DNA from: Phocaeicola dorei
GTDB taxonomy: Bacteria > Bacteroidota > Bacteroidia > Bacteroidales > Bacteroidaceae
Length of the DNA stretch: 64,000 nt
Reading direction: 5' to 3'
NCBI RefSeq assembly: GCF_013009555.1
Contig: NZ_CP046176.1
Location: 2,635,501 to 2,699,500 of the forward strand
Under the pieces are notes generated by a model that saw only the letters and a list, made by a program, of their open reading frames with translations, did no database searches and was not told the DNA's origin. Positions 9,925-17,780 of the stretch are shown piece by piece (the stretch's first letter is position 1; each line of letters starts with the position of its first letter). Position numbers and translations under genes: made by a program.

Positions 9925-9966
9925 TGGGGGATGCAAGTATCCTTTAGGCTCACTACGTATCTATAA

Positions 9967-10519
9967 TTTTGTACATGTGGATGTATAACTCGTACAAAAG
10001 CGTGCTTTGTACCACAGAAAAACACTGCTCCACTACACTTCCTACATCTTGCAGGTGCTCTGTTTTATGGAAGCTGTTGGGGCTACTGATTTTTATACTG
10101 CTTCCAGTTCAACCGTTCCATTTGATCAATAAAAAAACGACTTTTAATTATCATTTATTTGTGTGGCAAAATCGAATCTATACTTCCTCCTGCTTCCAAA
10201 GAGGACTTCATTTCATTGATTAACAACTCGGAAAATAAATAAGTTATAAATAATAATTTTGACTTCTTTGTGTCTTGCTTGTTATTAGTTCCCAATATAT
10301 ACCCAAGATTTGGGATTAGTTGGATCTCAAAACTACTCCTGTAACCGTCATACTGTTGTGAATACACAACTCAATCCGTCTGCTTTCAATTTTTTGCATA
10401 CATTACTGTATTTTTGTATTCTGAAGCAAAGCGATGTTTTGATTGGAATTCACGGTTTTAATACTCTTGACCGAATAAAATCCGTTTTTCAGATAACGCG
10501 TACTTATGAGCTCTATATA
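9967..10519. other. Non-coding or decayed stretch
   Basis: No gene is supported in these 553 bases. Short open frames on both strands (for example 10155-10367 on the minus strand) have no recognisable family, signal peptide or ribosome site. Together with the flanking fragments this looks like decayed DNA left by deletions. Confidence 0.5.
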
Positions 10520-11365
10520 TTAATCCACTGGCACTTTTATCCATCCCGTAGGATAGATATCCGGGGTTTCGGAATACTGAAACCAACGGCTAGGCACAAT
10601 TACTGTTTTGTCTATACTAGGATTTAACCATGCTCCCCACCAGCTGAATGTACTGTTGCAGATGATGTGATGCTTGCAATGACTCATAAGCATCATATCC
10701 TGCCAACTGTCTTCACCTGTATTCCAATCAATATATACCGCATTTTGCAATGGAAGATTTTCTCTTACCCAAACAATGTCATCCGAAAAAATATAGTAGG
10801 ACGGAGAGGTAACCCTTTTGCTCATTTCCGCTATTGCGTTTTGATAGTAAGGTAACTGGCATACACTTCCAGTAGTAGCCCAATGTTTGGGTTGCAAATA
10901 ATCTCCACGACGAATGTGTAGAGAAACTGCGTTTTCATCCTTATCCAAAATGTCAAGCATATCAAGACTTCTACTGTTGGCTTTGCTTCTGTCAAAAGTG
11001 AAAGCTTCCCTGACCTCATCCTTTATATCTGCAAAGAAACGTTCCGACTGATAAAACCCTTTAAAATAAAGTAAAGGCCAAAAGTATTTCTTTTCAAAAG
11101 CCCTTAAACTATTGGGGGCTTGTTTCCGTTCATATATTTTTTTGAAGAAAAGAAATTCGATAATTTTTTTCAGAGGCTGGTTTATACAAAATTCTGTATG
11201 GGGCAGCTTGAATACACGATGCATTTCATATCCGTAGTGCACTTTATAATGCATCATGTCCGAAAGGTCTATGCGCACCTTTGGATAGTACTTTTTCATC
11301 CGCAAATAAAAAGCATAAATAAACATTTGATTTCCCAACCCACCTGTCACTTTTATAAGTCTCAT
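10520..11365 (-). CDS. Glycosyltransferase family 11, alpha-1,2-fucosyltransferase type
   Basis: A 281-residue GT11 enzyme that would transfer L-fucose from GDP-fucose, normally in alpha-1,2 linkage, onto a glycan such as capsule or O-antigen. Visible motifs: GGLGNQMF at residues 8-15, HIRRGDY at 150-156 (the nucleotide-sugar motif of alpha-1,2/1,6-fucosyltransferases), FSDD at 193-196 and CNSTFSWWGAWL at 236-247. The length fits bacterial GT11. It is monocistronic with its own consensus promoter at 11442-11472 and stands alone between decayed segments, with no polysaccharide genes nearby. The flanking DNA is AT-rich, which fits acquisition by transfer. The acceptor is unknown. Confidence 0.92.
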   Translation of the reverse strand: MRLIKVTGGLGNQMFIYAFYLRMKKYYPKVRIDLSDMMHYKVHYGYEMHRVFKLPHTEFCINQPLKKIIEFLFFKKIYERKQAPNSLRAFEKKYFWPLLYFKGFYQSERFFADIKDEVREAFTFDRSKANSRSLDMLDILDKDENAVSLHIRRGDYLQPKHWATTGSVCQLPYYQNAIAEMSKRVTSPSYYIFSDDIVWVRENLPLQNAVYIDWNTGEDSWQDMMLMSHCKHHIICNSTFSWWGAWLNPSIDKTVIVPSRWFQYSETPDIYPTGWIKVPVD

Positions 11366-11441
11366 ATTTCTTTGTCATTTTTTTGTTATCTGCAATATTT
11401 CAATTTGCATTTCGACATTGTTTATGCATAAATTGAAAATG

Positions 11442-11472
11442 CAAAGGTATTGATTTTATCAGAGTCTACAAA
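11442..11472 (-). promoter_or_regulatory. Promoter of the GT11 gene
   Basis: On the minus strand: TTTG (complement of 11469-11472), a 19-nt spacer, then TACCTTTG (complement of 11442-11449), a perfect match to the Bacteroides -33/-7 pattern. It lies about 75 nt upstream of the GT11 start codon. Confidence 0.75.
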
Positions 11473-12289
11473 TATCTTAAAAAAATATTGTAAATGTTTA
11501 CTTGGAAAATATTGTTTTCCCTTATAGCAGTTTACTATCTCGTTATTATATAGTGAATTAACCGTATGAAAGATATGAAGTAAAATTTAGAAGAAAAATC
11601 AGAAGATATTATGATATATCGGTTGTCTTTCTGTGGTACAGCATGTAAGTAATGTTTTTAATGGAAGTGAGTTACTTCGTCAACGGAATAAAATTTTCCA
11701 AGTTTACTCTCATTAGAATTCTTGCGATATTTCTTCAAAAATGTCGAATTCTGTCCCCCAAAAAAGGTAGAGTGAATCTCTGAAAGTTTTGTACTTTAGC
11801 TATATTCTTGTTAGGATATTTCTCTCTTTCTTGCTTTTAAATTTTATTTACGAAAAACGCCTAAAAACAAAAAAGTAAACTAATATGGAACTTTAAGTGT
11901 GAGTTTGTTGGCTGATTTTACATTGCTTACTGAATATTTTTGATTAGTTTTATCTCATGCCGTACCTTTTTTCACTTGGTATAAGGTCTTTCATCAATGT
12001 TTCGACAATTTTACTGAATGATTAAAATTAAATATTGTATATTTATATTGTCTTGGAATCGTATATTTAATACAGGCCTTAGGTCCCTCTTTTAAGTGAC
12101 AAGTTTAGTTTTATCAATTATATATGATATCTTTGCAACTTTACATTTCCTACTATTAGGAAATGTAAAAACATATCGGATGATTTATTTATTGAAACAT
12201 TGCAAAACTATACTATCAAGATGGGCTGGCACATTTACAATATGGCAGTGACAAGCTGATTAATTTTTATTTGTTAAACGAACAGGAAT
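11473..12289. other. AT-rich intergenic stretch with one strong hairpin
   Basis: No gene is supported in these 817 bases. The only structure seen is a perfect 12-bp inverted repeat (TTTACATTTCCT at 12140-12151, its complement at 12158-12169, 6-nt loop). It is preceded by TATCTTTG at 12128-12135, which matches a -7 promoter element pointing toward the MscS remnant. No matching -33 element is clear. Confidence 0.5.
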
Positions 12290-12490
12290 ATAAATTTGTT
12301 ATTATTGAATGCAGCCTCAGGTAGTGAAATTGAGCAGGTACTGGAAAAAATGGTAGATTTTGGGATGGATGTAGGTAAGGATATATTTGTCGCTATTCTG
12401 ATATATTTAATCGGTCGTTTTATCATTAAGCAGATAGTGTATTGATGCCAAAGTTCTTGAAAAACGGAAGATAGAAACGTTGGGTAGCTC
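12290..12490 (+). pseudogene. MscS-family mechanosensitive channel, N-terminal remnant
   Basis: Reading from 12290 gives NLLLLNAASGSEIEQVLEKM, then DVGKDIFVAILIYLIGRFII, the N-terminus and first membrane helix of small MscS-type channels. The position where a start is expected, just after AGGA, reads ATA instead of ATG. A stop follows at about 12444, and the similarity continues one frame over as DAKVLEKRKIETL before ending near 12480. Pore helix and vestibule are absent. The remainder is replaced by the tail of an unrelated outer-membrane barrel gene. Confidence 0.7.
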
Positions 12491-12495
12491 AAAGT

Positions 12496-12755
12496 GTTAA
12501 ACTTTATCCGCTGTTCGGTCTGACCATGTCCAATTGGATGTTTGATATGCATGATCTGGATGTTGACTGGGATGGAGAACATGTTCATGTTAATATGGGG
12601 GTAACCATAGTGAATTCCGTATCGGGGTTAGTCTCGGAGTCGGGGAGGAACTCGCTTTGGGACGTAACTGGACTATGAATGTTGAATTCGGATACCAATT
12701 GATTGATGATTTTGACCAAGGAATTATTAATTTCGGAACTGCATACCAGTTCTAA
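12496..12755 (+). pseudogene. Outer-membrane beta-barrel protein, C-terminal remnant
   Basis: The stretch reads VKLYPLFGLTMSNWMFDM and, after a frameshift at a run of five G (12597-12601), EFRIGVSLGVGEELALGRNW, MNVEFGYQLIDDFDQGIINF and GTAYQF before the stop. Alternating hydrophobic strands and a terminal aromatic residue are the signature of the last strands of a small OmpX/OprF-like barrel. The 5' part is lost: it is joined to the MscS remnant with no spacer to speak of. Confidence 0.7.
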
Positions 12756-12888
12756 AAACATATCAAGAAGCAGATCAGTTCTATACACTGTCTGTCTCTT
12801 GAACTTTATTAAAATCACTATTTCTAGGTATTTCAGAATCTCTTTCAAACCTTTTACTTTGCAGCAAACAAATTAAATGATTTGCTGT

Positions 12889-13392
12889 ATGAAAAAAATG
12901 GGTATAATTTATGGTTCCTCTACTGGAACTTGTGAAAGCATCGCACAGACAATAGCTGAAAAATTAGGTGTGGCATCAGTTGATGTAATTGATGCAAGCA
13001 AAATTACCACAGAAAAAGTGGGAGGTTATGATATCTTATTATTAGGGACTTCTACTTGGGGGGACGGTGAATTGCAAGACGATTGGTATGATGCTATTAA
13101 AACGGTGAAGACTGCAGATCTGAATGGTAAAATCGTTGCTCTCTTTGGTTGTGGAGATTCAGAGTCCTATTGTGATACATTTTGTGACGGTATGGGAGTT
13201 ATATATGACCAGTTAAAGAATTCCGGTTGCACTTTTGTAGGAGCAGTTCCTGCCGATGAGTATTCATATTCATCTTCGATAGCGGTAATCGATGGAAAAT
13301 TTGTAGGTTTGGCTCTTGATGACGTGAACGAAAGTGGCAAGACCGAAGAACGTATAAACAATTGGATTGAAGAAATAAAGAAGAACTTGTAA
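12889..13392 (+). CDS. fldA: Flavodoxin (long-chain type)
   Basis: Small FMN electron carrier of the cytosol. With the start at 12889 it has 167 residues, and the N-terminus MKKMGIIYGSSTGTC places the phosphate-binding loop GSSTGTC at residues 9-15. An in-frame ATG at 12877 would add four unlikely residues (MICC). Other family marks are the FMN-site segments GTSTWGDGELQDDW and FGCGDSESYCDTFCDGM, the latter typical of long-chain flavodoxins. It is 16 nt upstream of a DUF2023 gene, a frequent partner in Bacteroidales, so the two are cotranscribed. Likely clients are pyruvate:ferredoxin-type oxidoreductases or radical enzymes, by family knowledge only. Confidence 0.93.
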   Translation: MKKMGIIYGSSTGTCESIAQTIAEKLGVASVDVIDASKITTEKVGGYDILLLGTSTWGDGELQDDWYDAIKTVKTADLNGKIVALFGCGDSESYCDTFCDGMGVIYDQLKNSGCTFVGAVPADEYSYSSSIAVIDGKFVGLALDDVNESGKTEERINNWIEEIKKNL

Positions 13393-13408
13393 TTTTGACA
13401 ATTGCCTT

Positions 13409-13756
13409 ATGATAGCTTCAGACATTAACCCGGTAGAATTGAAAGTATTTCTGAATCATATTTATGAATTTAAAAAAGGAGTACGTCAGATGGTACTCTA
13501 TACTACCAATAGGAAGTATGAAGATTTTGCTGTAAAACGGCTGACCAATCAAAAGATTAATTACATAATCCAGCCTGTGGGGAATGATAAGATAAACCTG
13601 TTTTTCGGTAGAAAAGAATGCATTAATGCCATTCGTTTCCTAGTGACTCAGCCACTGAACAAACTGTCACCCGAGCAGGATTTTATTCTTGGAGCTATGC
13701 TGGGGTATGATATTTGTGCACAATGCAAACGTTATTGCGAACGTAAAGTACAATAA
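13409..13756 (+). CDS. DUF2023 family protein, flavodoxin-linked
   Basis: A 115-residue soluble protein of the DUF2023 family, function unknown. The sequence shows an alpha/beta body (ELKVFLNHIYEFKKGVRQMV, INLFFGRKECINAIRFL) and a C-terminal cysteine cluster C103-x2-C106-x3-C110 in DICAQCKRYCERK, which could bind metal or take part in redox. It directly follows the flavodoxin gene and precedes a terminator, so it is the second gene of a two-gene operon. The conserved pairing suggests that it assists or modifies flavodoxin electron transfer; this is inference. Confidence 0.85.
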   Translation: MIASDINPVELKVFLNHIYEFKKGVRQMVLYTTNRKYEDFAVKRLTNQKINYIIQPVGNDKINLFFGRKECINAIRFLVTQPLNKLSPEQDFILGAMLGYDICAQCKRYCERKVQ

Positions 13757-13789
13757 TCTCAATTTCACGTAGTTTTAAATGTAGTAGTA

Positions 13790-13825
13790 AAGGGATGTCT
13801 GAATAATTCTCAGGCATCCTTTTTC
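13790..13825 (+). terminator. Rho-independent terminator after the flavodoxin operon
   Basis: A 13-bp stem (13790-13802 with 13810-13822, two G-U pairs) with a 7-nt loop and a T-rich tail. It lies 34 nt after the DUF2023 stop. Confidence 0.85.
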
Positions 13826-13895
13826 ACTTTTTATGTGAACCATCTTTATATCTATTTTGTTGCATTATTAGCATAAACCTTAAAAATGAGAAGAT

Positions 13896-14066
13896 ATGGA
13901 TAAAGAAAAAAAGAAAAAGATGGAACAAAAGAATGAGCTGACGAATAGTGGTCAGCGGTTTCCTGTTGAACAAGTGTCCAATACTGGTAAGCCTACCAAG
14001 AAACAGGTGAAAGCAGCGGTAAAAGAGTTGAATCCAGATGTGAACAGTTTGGGGAGTAGAGGGTAA
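13896..14066 (+). CDS. Small highly charged protein (56 aa), unknown
   Basis: A 56-residue open frame starting ATG at 13896 after a purine-rich leader (AATGAGAAGAT) and ending TAA at 14064-14066. The N-terminus is strongly basic and acidic (MDKEKKKKMEQKNE). The C-terminal half reads NTGKPTKKQVKAAVKELNPD then VNSLGSRG, with the look of a conserved short domain. It lies between a terminator and the thioredoxin-like gene, whose start is 19 nt downstream, so the two are probably cotranscribed. I do not recognise a named family. The ribosome site, spacing and sensible composition support a real gene. Confidence 0.6.
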   Translation: MDKEKKKKMEQKNELTNSGQRFPVEQVSNTGKPTKKQVKAAVKELNPDVNSLGSRG

Positions 14067-14085
14067 TTTAAAGTTGGATACAGTG

Positions 14086-14382
14086 ATGGGTATAACTGAA
14101 CAAATTGAAGAGGCGAAACGGTCGGATTCATTGTTGCTGCTGGTGTTCTATGCAGATTGGTCTCCTCATTATGAATGGATTGAACCGTTGGTACATGAAT
14201 TTGAAAAGCGGGTTAACATTGTGAGAGTCAATATAGAAGTCAATCGGAAGGTAGCCGATACTTATGAAATAGAAATAGCCCCCAGCTTTGTCCTCCAACG
14301 TAAGGACAAGGTATTGTGGGAAAAAACAGGCAAACTATTCCCGGGAGAATTAAGAGATGTCATTGAAATGTTTAAGAGTTGA
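14086..14382 (+). CDS. Thioredoxin-fold protein lacking the CXXC cysteines
   Basis: A 98-residue protein with the thioredoxin fold pattern: LLLLVFYADW before the active-site loop, VNIVRVNIEVN as the central strand, and the cis-proline loop EIAPSFVLQ. The active-site WCGPC is replaced by W25-S-P-H-Y29, and there is no cysteine anywhere in the protein. It therefore cannot act as a disulfide reductase and is more likely a binding or chaperone module. The ATG at 14086 is preferred; an in-frame TTG at 14074 would add four residues. It follows the 56-aa gene and precedes a strong terminator. Partner and function are unknown. Confidence 0.8.
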   Translation: MGITEQIEEAKRSDSLLLLVFYADWSPHYEWIEPLVHEFEKRVNIVRVNIEVNRKVADTYEIEIAPSFVLQRKDKVLWEKTGKLFPGELRDVIEMFKS

Positions 14383-14404
14383 GATCCATACATCCGTATG
14401 GATT

Positions 14405-14443
14405 AAAAAAGTTCCGTTGGTATGCAGCTACGGGACTTTTTTT
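14405..14443 (+). terminator. Rho-independent terminator after the thioredoxin-like gene
   Basis: A 13-bp stem (14405-14417 with 14430-14442) that runs from an A6 tract to a T7 tract, with one G-U pair. The A/T tracts would let it work in both directions. Confidence 0.85.
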
Positions 14444-14455
14444 CTTGTAGGCGGT

Positions 14456-14486
14456 TTTGTACAATGAAAAACATATCGTACCTTTG
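14456..14486 (+). promoter_or_regulatory. aspS promoter
   Basis: TTTG at 14456-14459, a 19-nt spacer, then TACCTTTG at 14479-14486: an exact match to the Bacteroides -33/-7 consensus. It is 30 nt upstream of the aspS start codon. Confidence 0.8.
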
Positions 14487-14516
14487 CCAAACATTTGATT
14501 AAATATTAAAGAATAT

Positions 14517-16280
14517 ATGTTCAGAAGTCATACTTGCGGAGAGCTCAGACTTTCCGATGCAGGCAAAAGTGTAACGTTGGCAGGTTGGGTACAGCGTGCA
14601 CGTAAAATGGGAGGGATGACGTTTGTCGATCTTCGTGACCGTTACGGTATTACCCAATTGGTATTCAACGAAGCGGTGAATGCCGAACTTTGTGAACGTG
14701 CCAATCACTTGGGGCGTGAATTTGTTATTCAAATAACCGGTGAAGTGAACGAACGTTCAAATAAGAATATGAATATTCCCACAGGTGAAATTGAAATCAT
14801 CGTATCGGAATTGAATGTACTTAATTCAGCGGTAACTCCTCCTTTCACGATAGAAGATAATAGTGACGGAGGTGATGATATCCGTATGAAATTCCGTTAT
14901 TTGGATTTACGCCGTAATTGTGTGCGTAAAAATTTGGAACTCCGTCATAGAATGACAATGGAGGTGCGTCGATATTTGGACAGCAAAGGGTTTCTGGAAG
15001 TGGAAACTCCTATGTTGGTAGGTTCTACTCCTGAAGGAGCTCGTGATTTTGTTGTTCCTTCACGTATGAACCCGGGACAGTTTTATGCACTACCGCAGTC
15101 TCCGCAAACACTGAAGCAATTGCTGATGGTTTCCGGCTTTGATCGTTACTTCCAGATTGTAAAGTGTTTCCGTGATGAAGATCTTCGTGCAGATCGTCAG
15201 CCTGAGTTTACTCAGATAGACTGTGAGATGAGCTTTGTTGAACAAGAAGATATTATTTCCACTTTCGAAGGAATGGCAAAACATTTGTTCAAGGAGTTAC
15301 GTGGAGTCGAACTGAGCGAACCGTTTCTGCGTATGACATGGGCAGATGCCATGAAATATTATGGTAGTGACAAACCAGATTTGCGTTTCGGCATGAAGTT
15401 TGTGGAGTTGATGGATATCATGAAAGGTCATGGTTTCTCTGTTTTTGATGATGCAGCATATATTGGTGGTATCTGTGCGGAAGGGGCTGCAAGTTATACC
15501 CGTAAACAGTTAGACCAATTAACCGAATTTGTCAAGAGACCTCAGATCGGTGCGAAAGGTATGGTTTACGCCCGTGTGGAAGCTGATGGCAATGTAAAAT
15601 CCAGTGTAGACAAATTCTATTCACAGGAAGTCCTTCAGCAGATGAAGGAAGCGTTCGGTGCCAAGCCGGGTGACTTGATCCTGATTCTGAGCGGTCCTGA
15701 TGCCATGAAGACTCGCAAGCAGTTATGCGAACTTCGTCTGGAAGTGGGACGTCAGCTGGGACTACGTGACAAGAATGAATTTGCTTGTCTGTGGGTAGTT
15801 GATTTCCCGATGTTTGAGTGGAGTGAAGAAGAAGGCCGTCTGATGGCCATGCACCATCCGTTCACTCATCCGAAAGAAGAAGATATTCCTTTGTTGGATA
15901 CAGATCCGGCTGCTGTTCGTGCCGATGCTTACGATATGGTAGTAAATGGTGTGGAAGTAGGAGGCGGTTCAATTCGTATCCATGATTCACAATTACAGGC
16001 CAAGATGTTTGAGATTTTGGGTTTTACTCCGGAAAGAGCACAGGAACAATTCGGCTTCCTGATGAATGCATTCAAATACGGAGCACCTCCTCATGGTGGT
16101 TTGGCATATGGCCTTGATCGCTGGGTTTCTTTGTTTGCAGGACTTGATAGTATTCGTGACTGCATAGCATTCCCTAAAAACAATAGTGGGCGCGATGTGA
16201 TGTTGGATGCTCCCGCTGCTTTGGATCAATCACAATTGGATGAGTTGAATCTGGTCGTTGATATAAAAGAGGAAAAGTAA
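14517..16280 (+). CDS. aspS: Aspartyl-tRNA synthetase
   Basis: Cytosolic class II synthetase that charges tRNA-Asp with aspartate. The 587 residues show the bacterial layout: an N-terminal OB-fold anticodon-binding domain ([20 protein letters not shown] onward, about 1-105), the catalytic core with class II motif 2 near 216-233 ([18 protein letters not shown]), the bacterial GAD insertion domain (about 300-400), and motif 3 near 526 (GLAYGLDRW). The start at 14517 fits the conserved N-terminus and the consensus promoter just upstream. It is followed by an intergenic region with competing RNA hairpins and then ogt. Confidence 0.98.
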   Translation: MFRSHTCGELRLSDAGKSVTLAGWVQRARKMGGMTFVDLRDRYGITQLVFNEAVNAELCERANHLGREFVIQITGEVNERSNKNMNIPTGEIEIIVSELNVLNSAVTPPFTIEDNSDGGDDIRMKFRYLDLRRNCVRKNLELRHRMTMEVRRYLDSKGFLEVETPMLVGSTPEGARDFVVPSRMNPGQFYALPQSPQTLKQLLMVSGFDRYFQIVKCFRDEDLRADRQPEFTQIDCEMSFVEQEDIISTFEGMAKHLFKELRGVELSEPFLRMTWADAMKYYGSDKPDLRFGMKFVELMDIMKGHGFSVFDDAAYIGGICAEGAASYTRKQLDQLTEFVKRPQIGAKGMVYARVEADGNVKSSVDKFYSQEVLQQMKEAFGAKPGDLILILSGPDAMKTRKQLCELRLEVGRQLGLRDKNEFACLWVVDFPMFEWSEEEGRLMAMHHPFTHPKEEDIPLLDTDPAAVRADAYDMVVNGVEVGGGSIRIHDSQLQAKMFEILGFTPERAQEQFGFLMNAFKYGAPPHGGLAYGLDRWVSLFAGLDSIRDCIAFPKNNSGRDVMLDAPAALDQSQLDELNLVVDIKEEK

Positions 16281-16338
16281 GTTTTGTCTGCTTTTATAGA
16301 GTCTTGTATAAAAGACCGATAACGGGGGATCCGAACAT

Positions 16339-16415
16339 AGCGTAGCGAATACTGTTTCAGCTAATTCGTTACGCTTTATCTTTTTGATTTAAAGTAGTCC
16401 GATAAGCTGAAACAG
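16339..16415 (+). promoter_or_regulatory. Competing hairpins between aspS and ogt (terminator or attenuator candidate)
   Basis: Hairpin 1 pairs 16339-16350 with 16364-16375 (12 bp, one G-U pair) and is followed by a T-rich tail, so it resembles the aspS terminator. Its loop bases 16352-16362 (CTGTTTCAGCT) are perfectly complementary to 16405-16415. The RNA could form a pseudoknot or switch between two folds. The ogt start is 40 nt beyond. Confidence 0.5.
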
Positions 16416-16454
16416 ATTACAAACAAATGAAGGAAGCATATAAAAATCAAGCGT

Positions 16455-16982
16455 ATGAAAGAGAAAAATACGATCAAGATAAAGCGTTATAAATCACCCT
16501 GCGGAGTGTTGCTGCTCGGTTCGTTTGGCGAAAAACTCTGCCTGTGTGACTGGCAGGTGGAAAAACACTGCGATCGTGTGAACCAACGGTTGAAGCGGAT
16601 ATTGTGTGCCGAATTTGAAATAAGTACGTCAGAAATAATCGAAGAAGCAATAGAGCAACTCAACGAGTATTTTGCAGGACAACGCAAAGAATTTAATGTG
16701 CCGCTTCTTTTTGTGGGCACGGATTTTCAGAAAACAGTATGGAATGAACTGCTAAAGATACCGTTCGGCAAAACAATTTCTTACGGTGAAATGGCCAAGC
16801 ATATCGGGAGGCCCCAAGCAGTTCGTGCGGTAGCCAATGCTAATGGTGCAAATTCCATATCAATCTTTGCACCTTGCCATCGTGTGATCGGTAGTGACCA
16901 CTCGCTGACGGGATATGGAGGCGGACTGTCCGCTAAAAAGTTTTTATTGGAATTGGAATCACAACCTCGGTTAATGTTATGA
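16455..16982 (+). CDS. ogt: Methylated-DNA--[protein]-cysteine S-methyltransferase
   Basis: Suicide DNA-repair protein that moves the methyl group from O6-methylguanine or O4-methylthymine to its own cysteine. The 175 residues comprise the N-terminal ribonuclease-like domain (about 1-85) and the C-terminal DNA-binding and active-site domain. This has the arginine-finger helix region GRPQAVRAVANANGAN (118-133) and the acceptor motif PCHRVIG at 140-146 with Cys141. There is no Ada-type regulatory domain. It ends 36 nt before a strong terminator shared with the convergent DUF4251 gene. Confidence 0.95.
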   Translation: MKEKNTIKIKRYKSPCGVLLLGSFGEKLCLCDWQVEKHCDRVNQRLKRILCAEFEISTSEIIEEAIEQLNEYFAGQRKEFNVPLLFVGTDFQKTVWNELLKIPFGKTISYGEMAKHIGRPQAVRAVANANGANSISIFAPCHRVIGSDHSLTGYGGGLSAKKFLLELESQPRLML

Positions 16983-17017
16983 ACAGACAAGAAACATTTC
17001 CAATGCTGTAATAATAA

Positions 17018-17058
17018 ATAAAAAGGAATGGGTGATGAAAATGCCCATTCCTTTTTAT
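17018..17058. terminator. Bidirectional terminator between ogt and DUF4251
   Basis: A perfect 15-bp stem (17018-17032 with 17044-17058) and an 11-nt loop. It has an A-run on the left and a T-run on the right, so it can end transcription from both convergent genes. Confidence 0.92.
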
Positions 17059-17075
17059 CATATCTTCTTAATGAA

Positions 17076-17666
17076 TTACCATGTTGTTCCTTGGAATACA
17101 CTACTTTCGTTATAAGGAACCAGATACCCGTTCATTGTCAGCGTGTTGCCCGAGAAATTTGGATTTATAGTAACACTAGCCTGATTGGTTCCGCCAGTCA
17201 GTACAATGGAAACGGTGGCCGAAACGGCAATACCATTAATTCCATAATTATAGTACACATTACCGTCTTTATCCTGGCGCATACTTATTCCGTTCACATT
17301 TCCCTGAACCGTGACACCTCCCAAGCCGTTCGGGCTCCAGTTATACACAAAATTAGTAAAGGCGGTCTGAATAATACCTTGCCCATCGTTTACTTCCACA
17401 TAATTCGTGTTAGAGGAAACAAAACGCATTATTCCATTACGGAATACAACGTTATCAGCTTCTAATACAAAAGAACCGTTTTTTAAAGCATTAATTGCTT
17501 GGACGTAGGATACAGAGTCCTGCTGAGCTTCCAAGGCTTTCTTTTCCTGACGTTCTTTCTTCCATGCTTCACGTTTAGCGTCTTCTCTTTGTTTTCTGGT
17601 TTGTGCATTTGTTACTCCGCTGAAGCAAACGAGTAACAATGCGGCTAAAAATAATACTTTTTTCAT
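17076..17666 (-). CDS. DUF4251-family exported protein (copy 2)
   Basis: A 196-residue protein with a signal peptide (VLFLAALLLVCF, cleavage probably after VTNA). A strongly charged, helical, lysine/glutamate-rich segment follows (about 24-50), then a beta-rich domain. It is homologous to the protein at 8564-9157 over its whole length, with the same C-terminal tail pattern ESSVF(Q/K)GTT. It is monocistronic, convergent with ogt. The function of DUF4251 is unknown; the conserved C-terminus and the signal peptide suggest a periplasmic or outer-membrane role. Confidence 0.85.
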   Translation of the reverse strand: MKKVLFLAALLLVCFSGVTNAQTRKQREDAKREAWKKERQEKKALEAQQDSVSYVQAINALKNGSFVLEADNVVFRNGIMRFVSSNTNYVEVNDGQGIIQTAFTNFVYNWSPNGLGGVTVQGNVNGISMRQDKDGNVYYNYGINGIAVSATVSIVLTGGTNQASVTINPNFSGNTLTMNGYLVPYNESSVFQGTTW

Positions 17667-17780
17667 AATTAAGCTGTTTAGTAAATCAATAATATCTTTT
17701 GAATATTCTGATAACTAAAACAGCTTTAACCATGAATTGTTTAACGAATATGTGAATTTATATAACGATAACGTTTGTAT

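Noticed and set aside
10155..10367. A possible small minus-strand gene
   Set aside because: No family, no ribosome site, and it lies in a decayed region.
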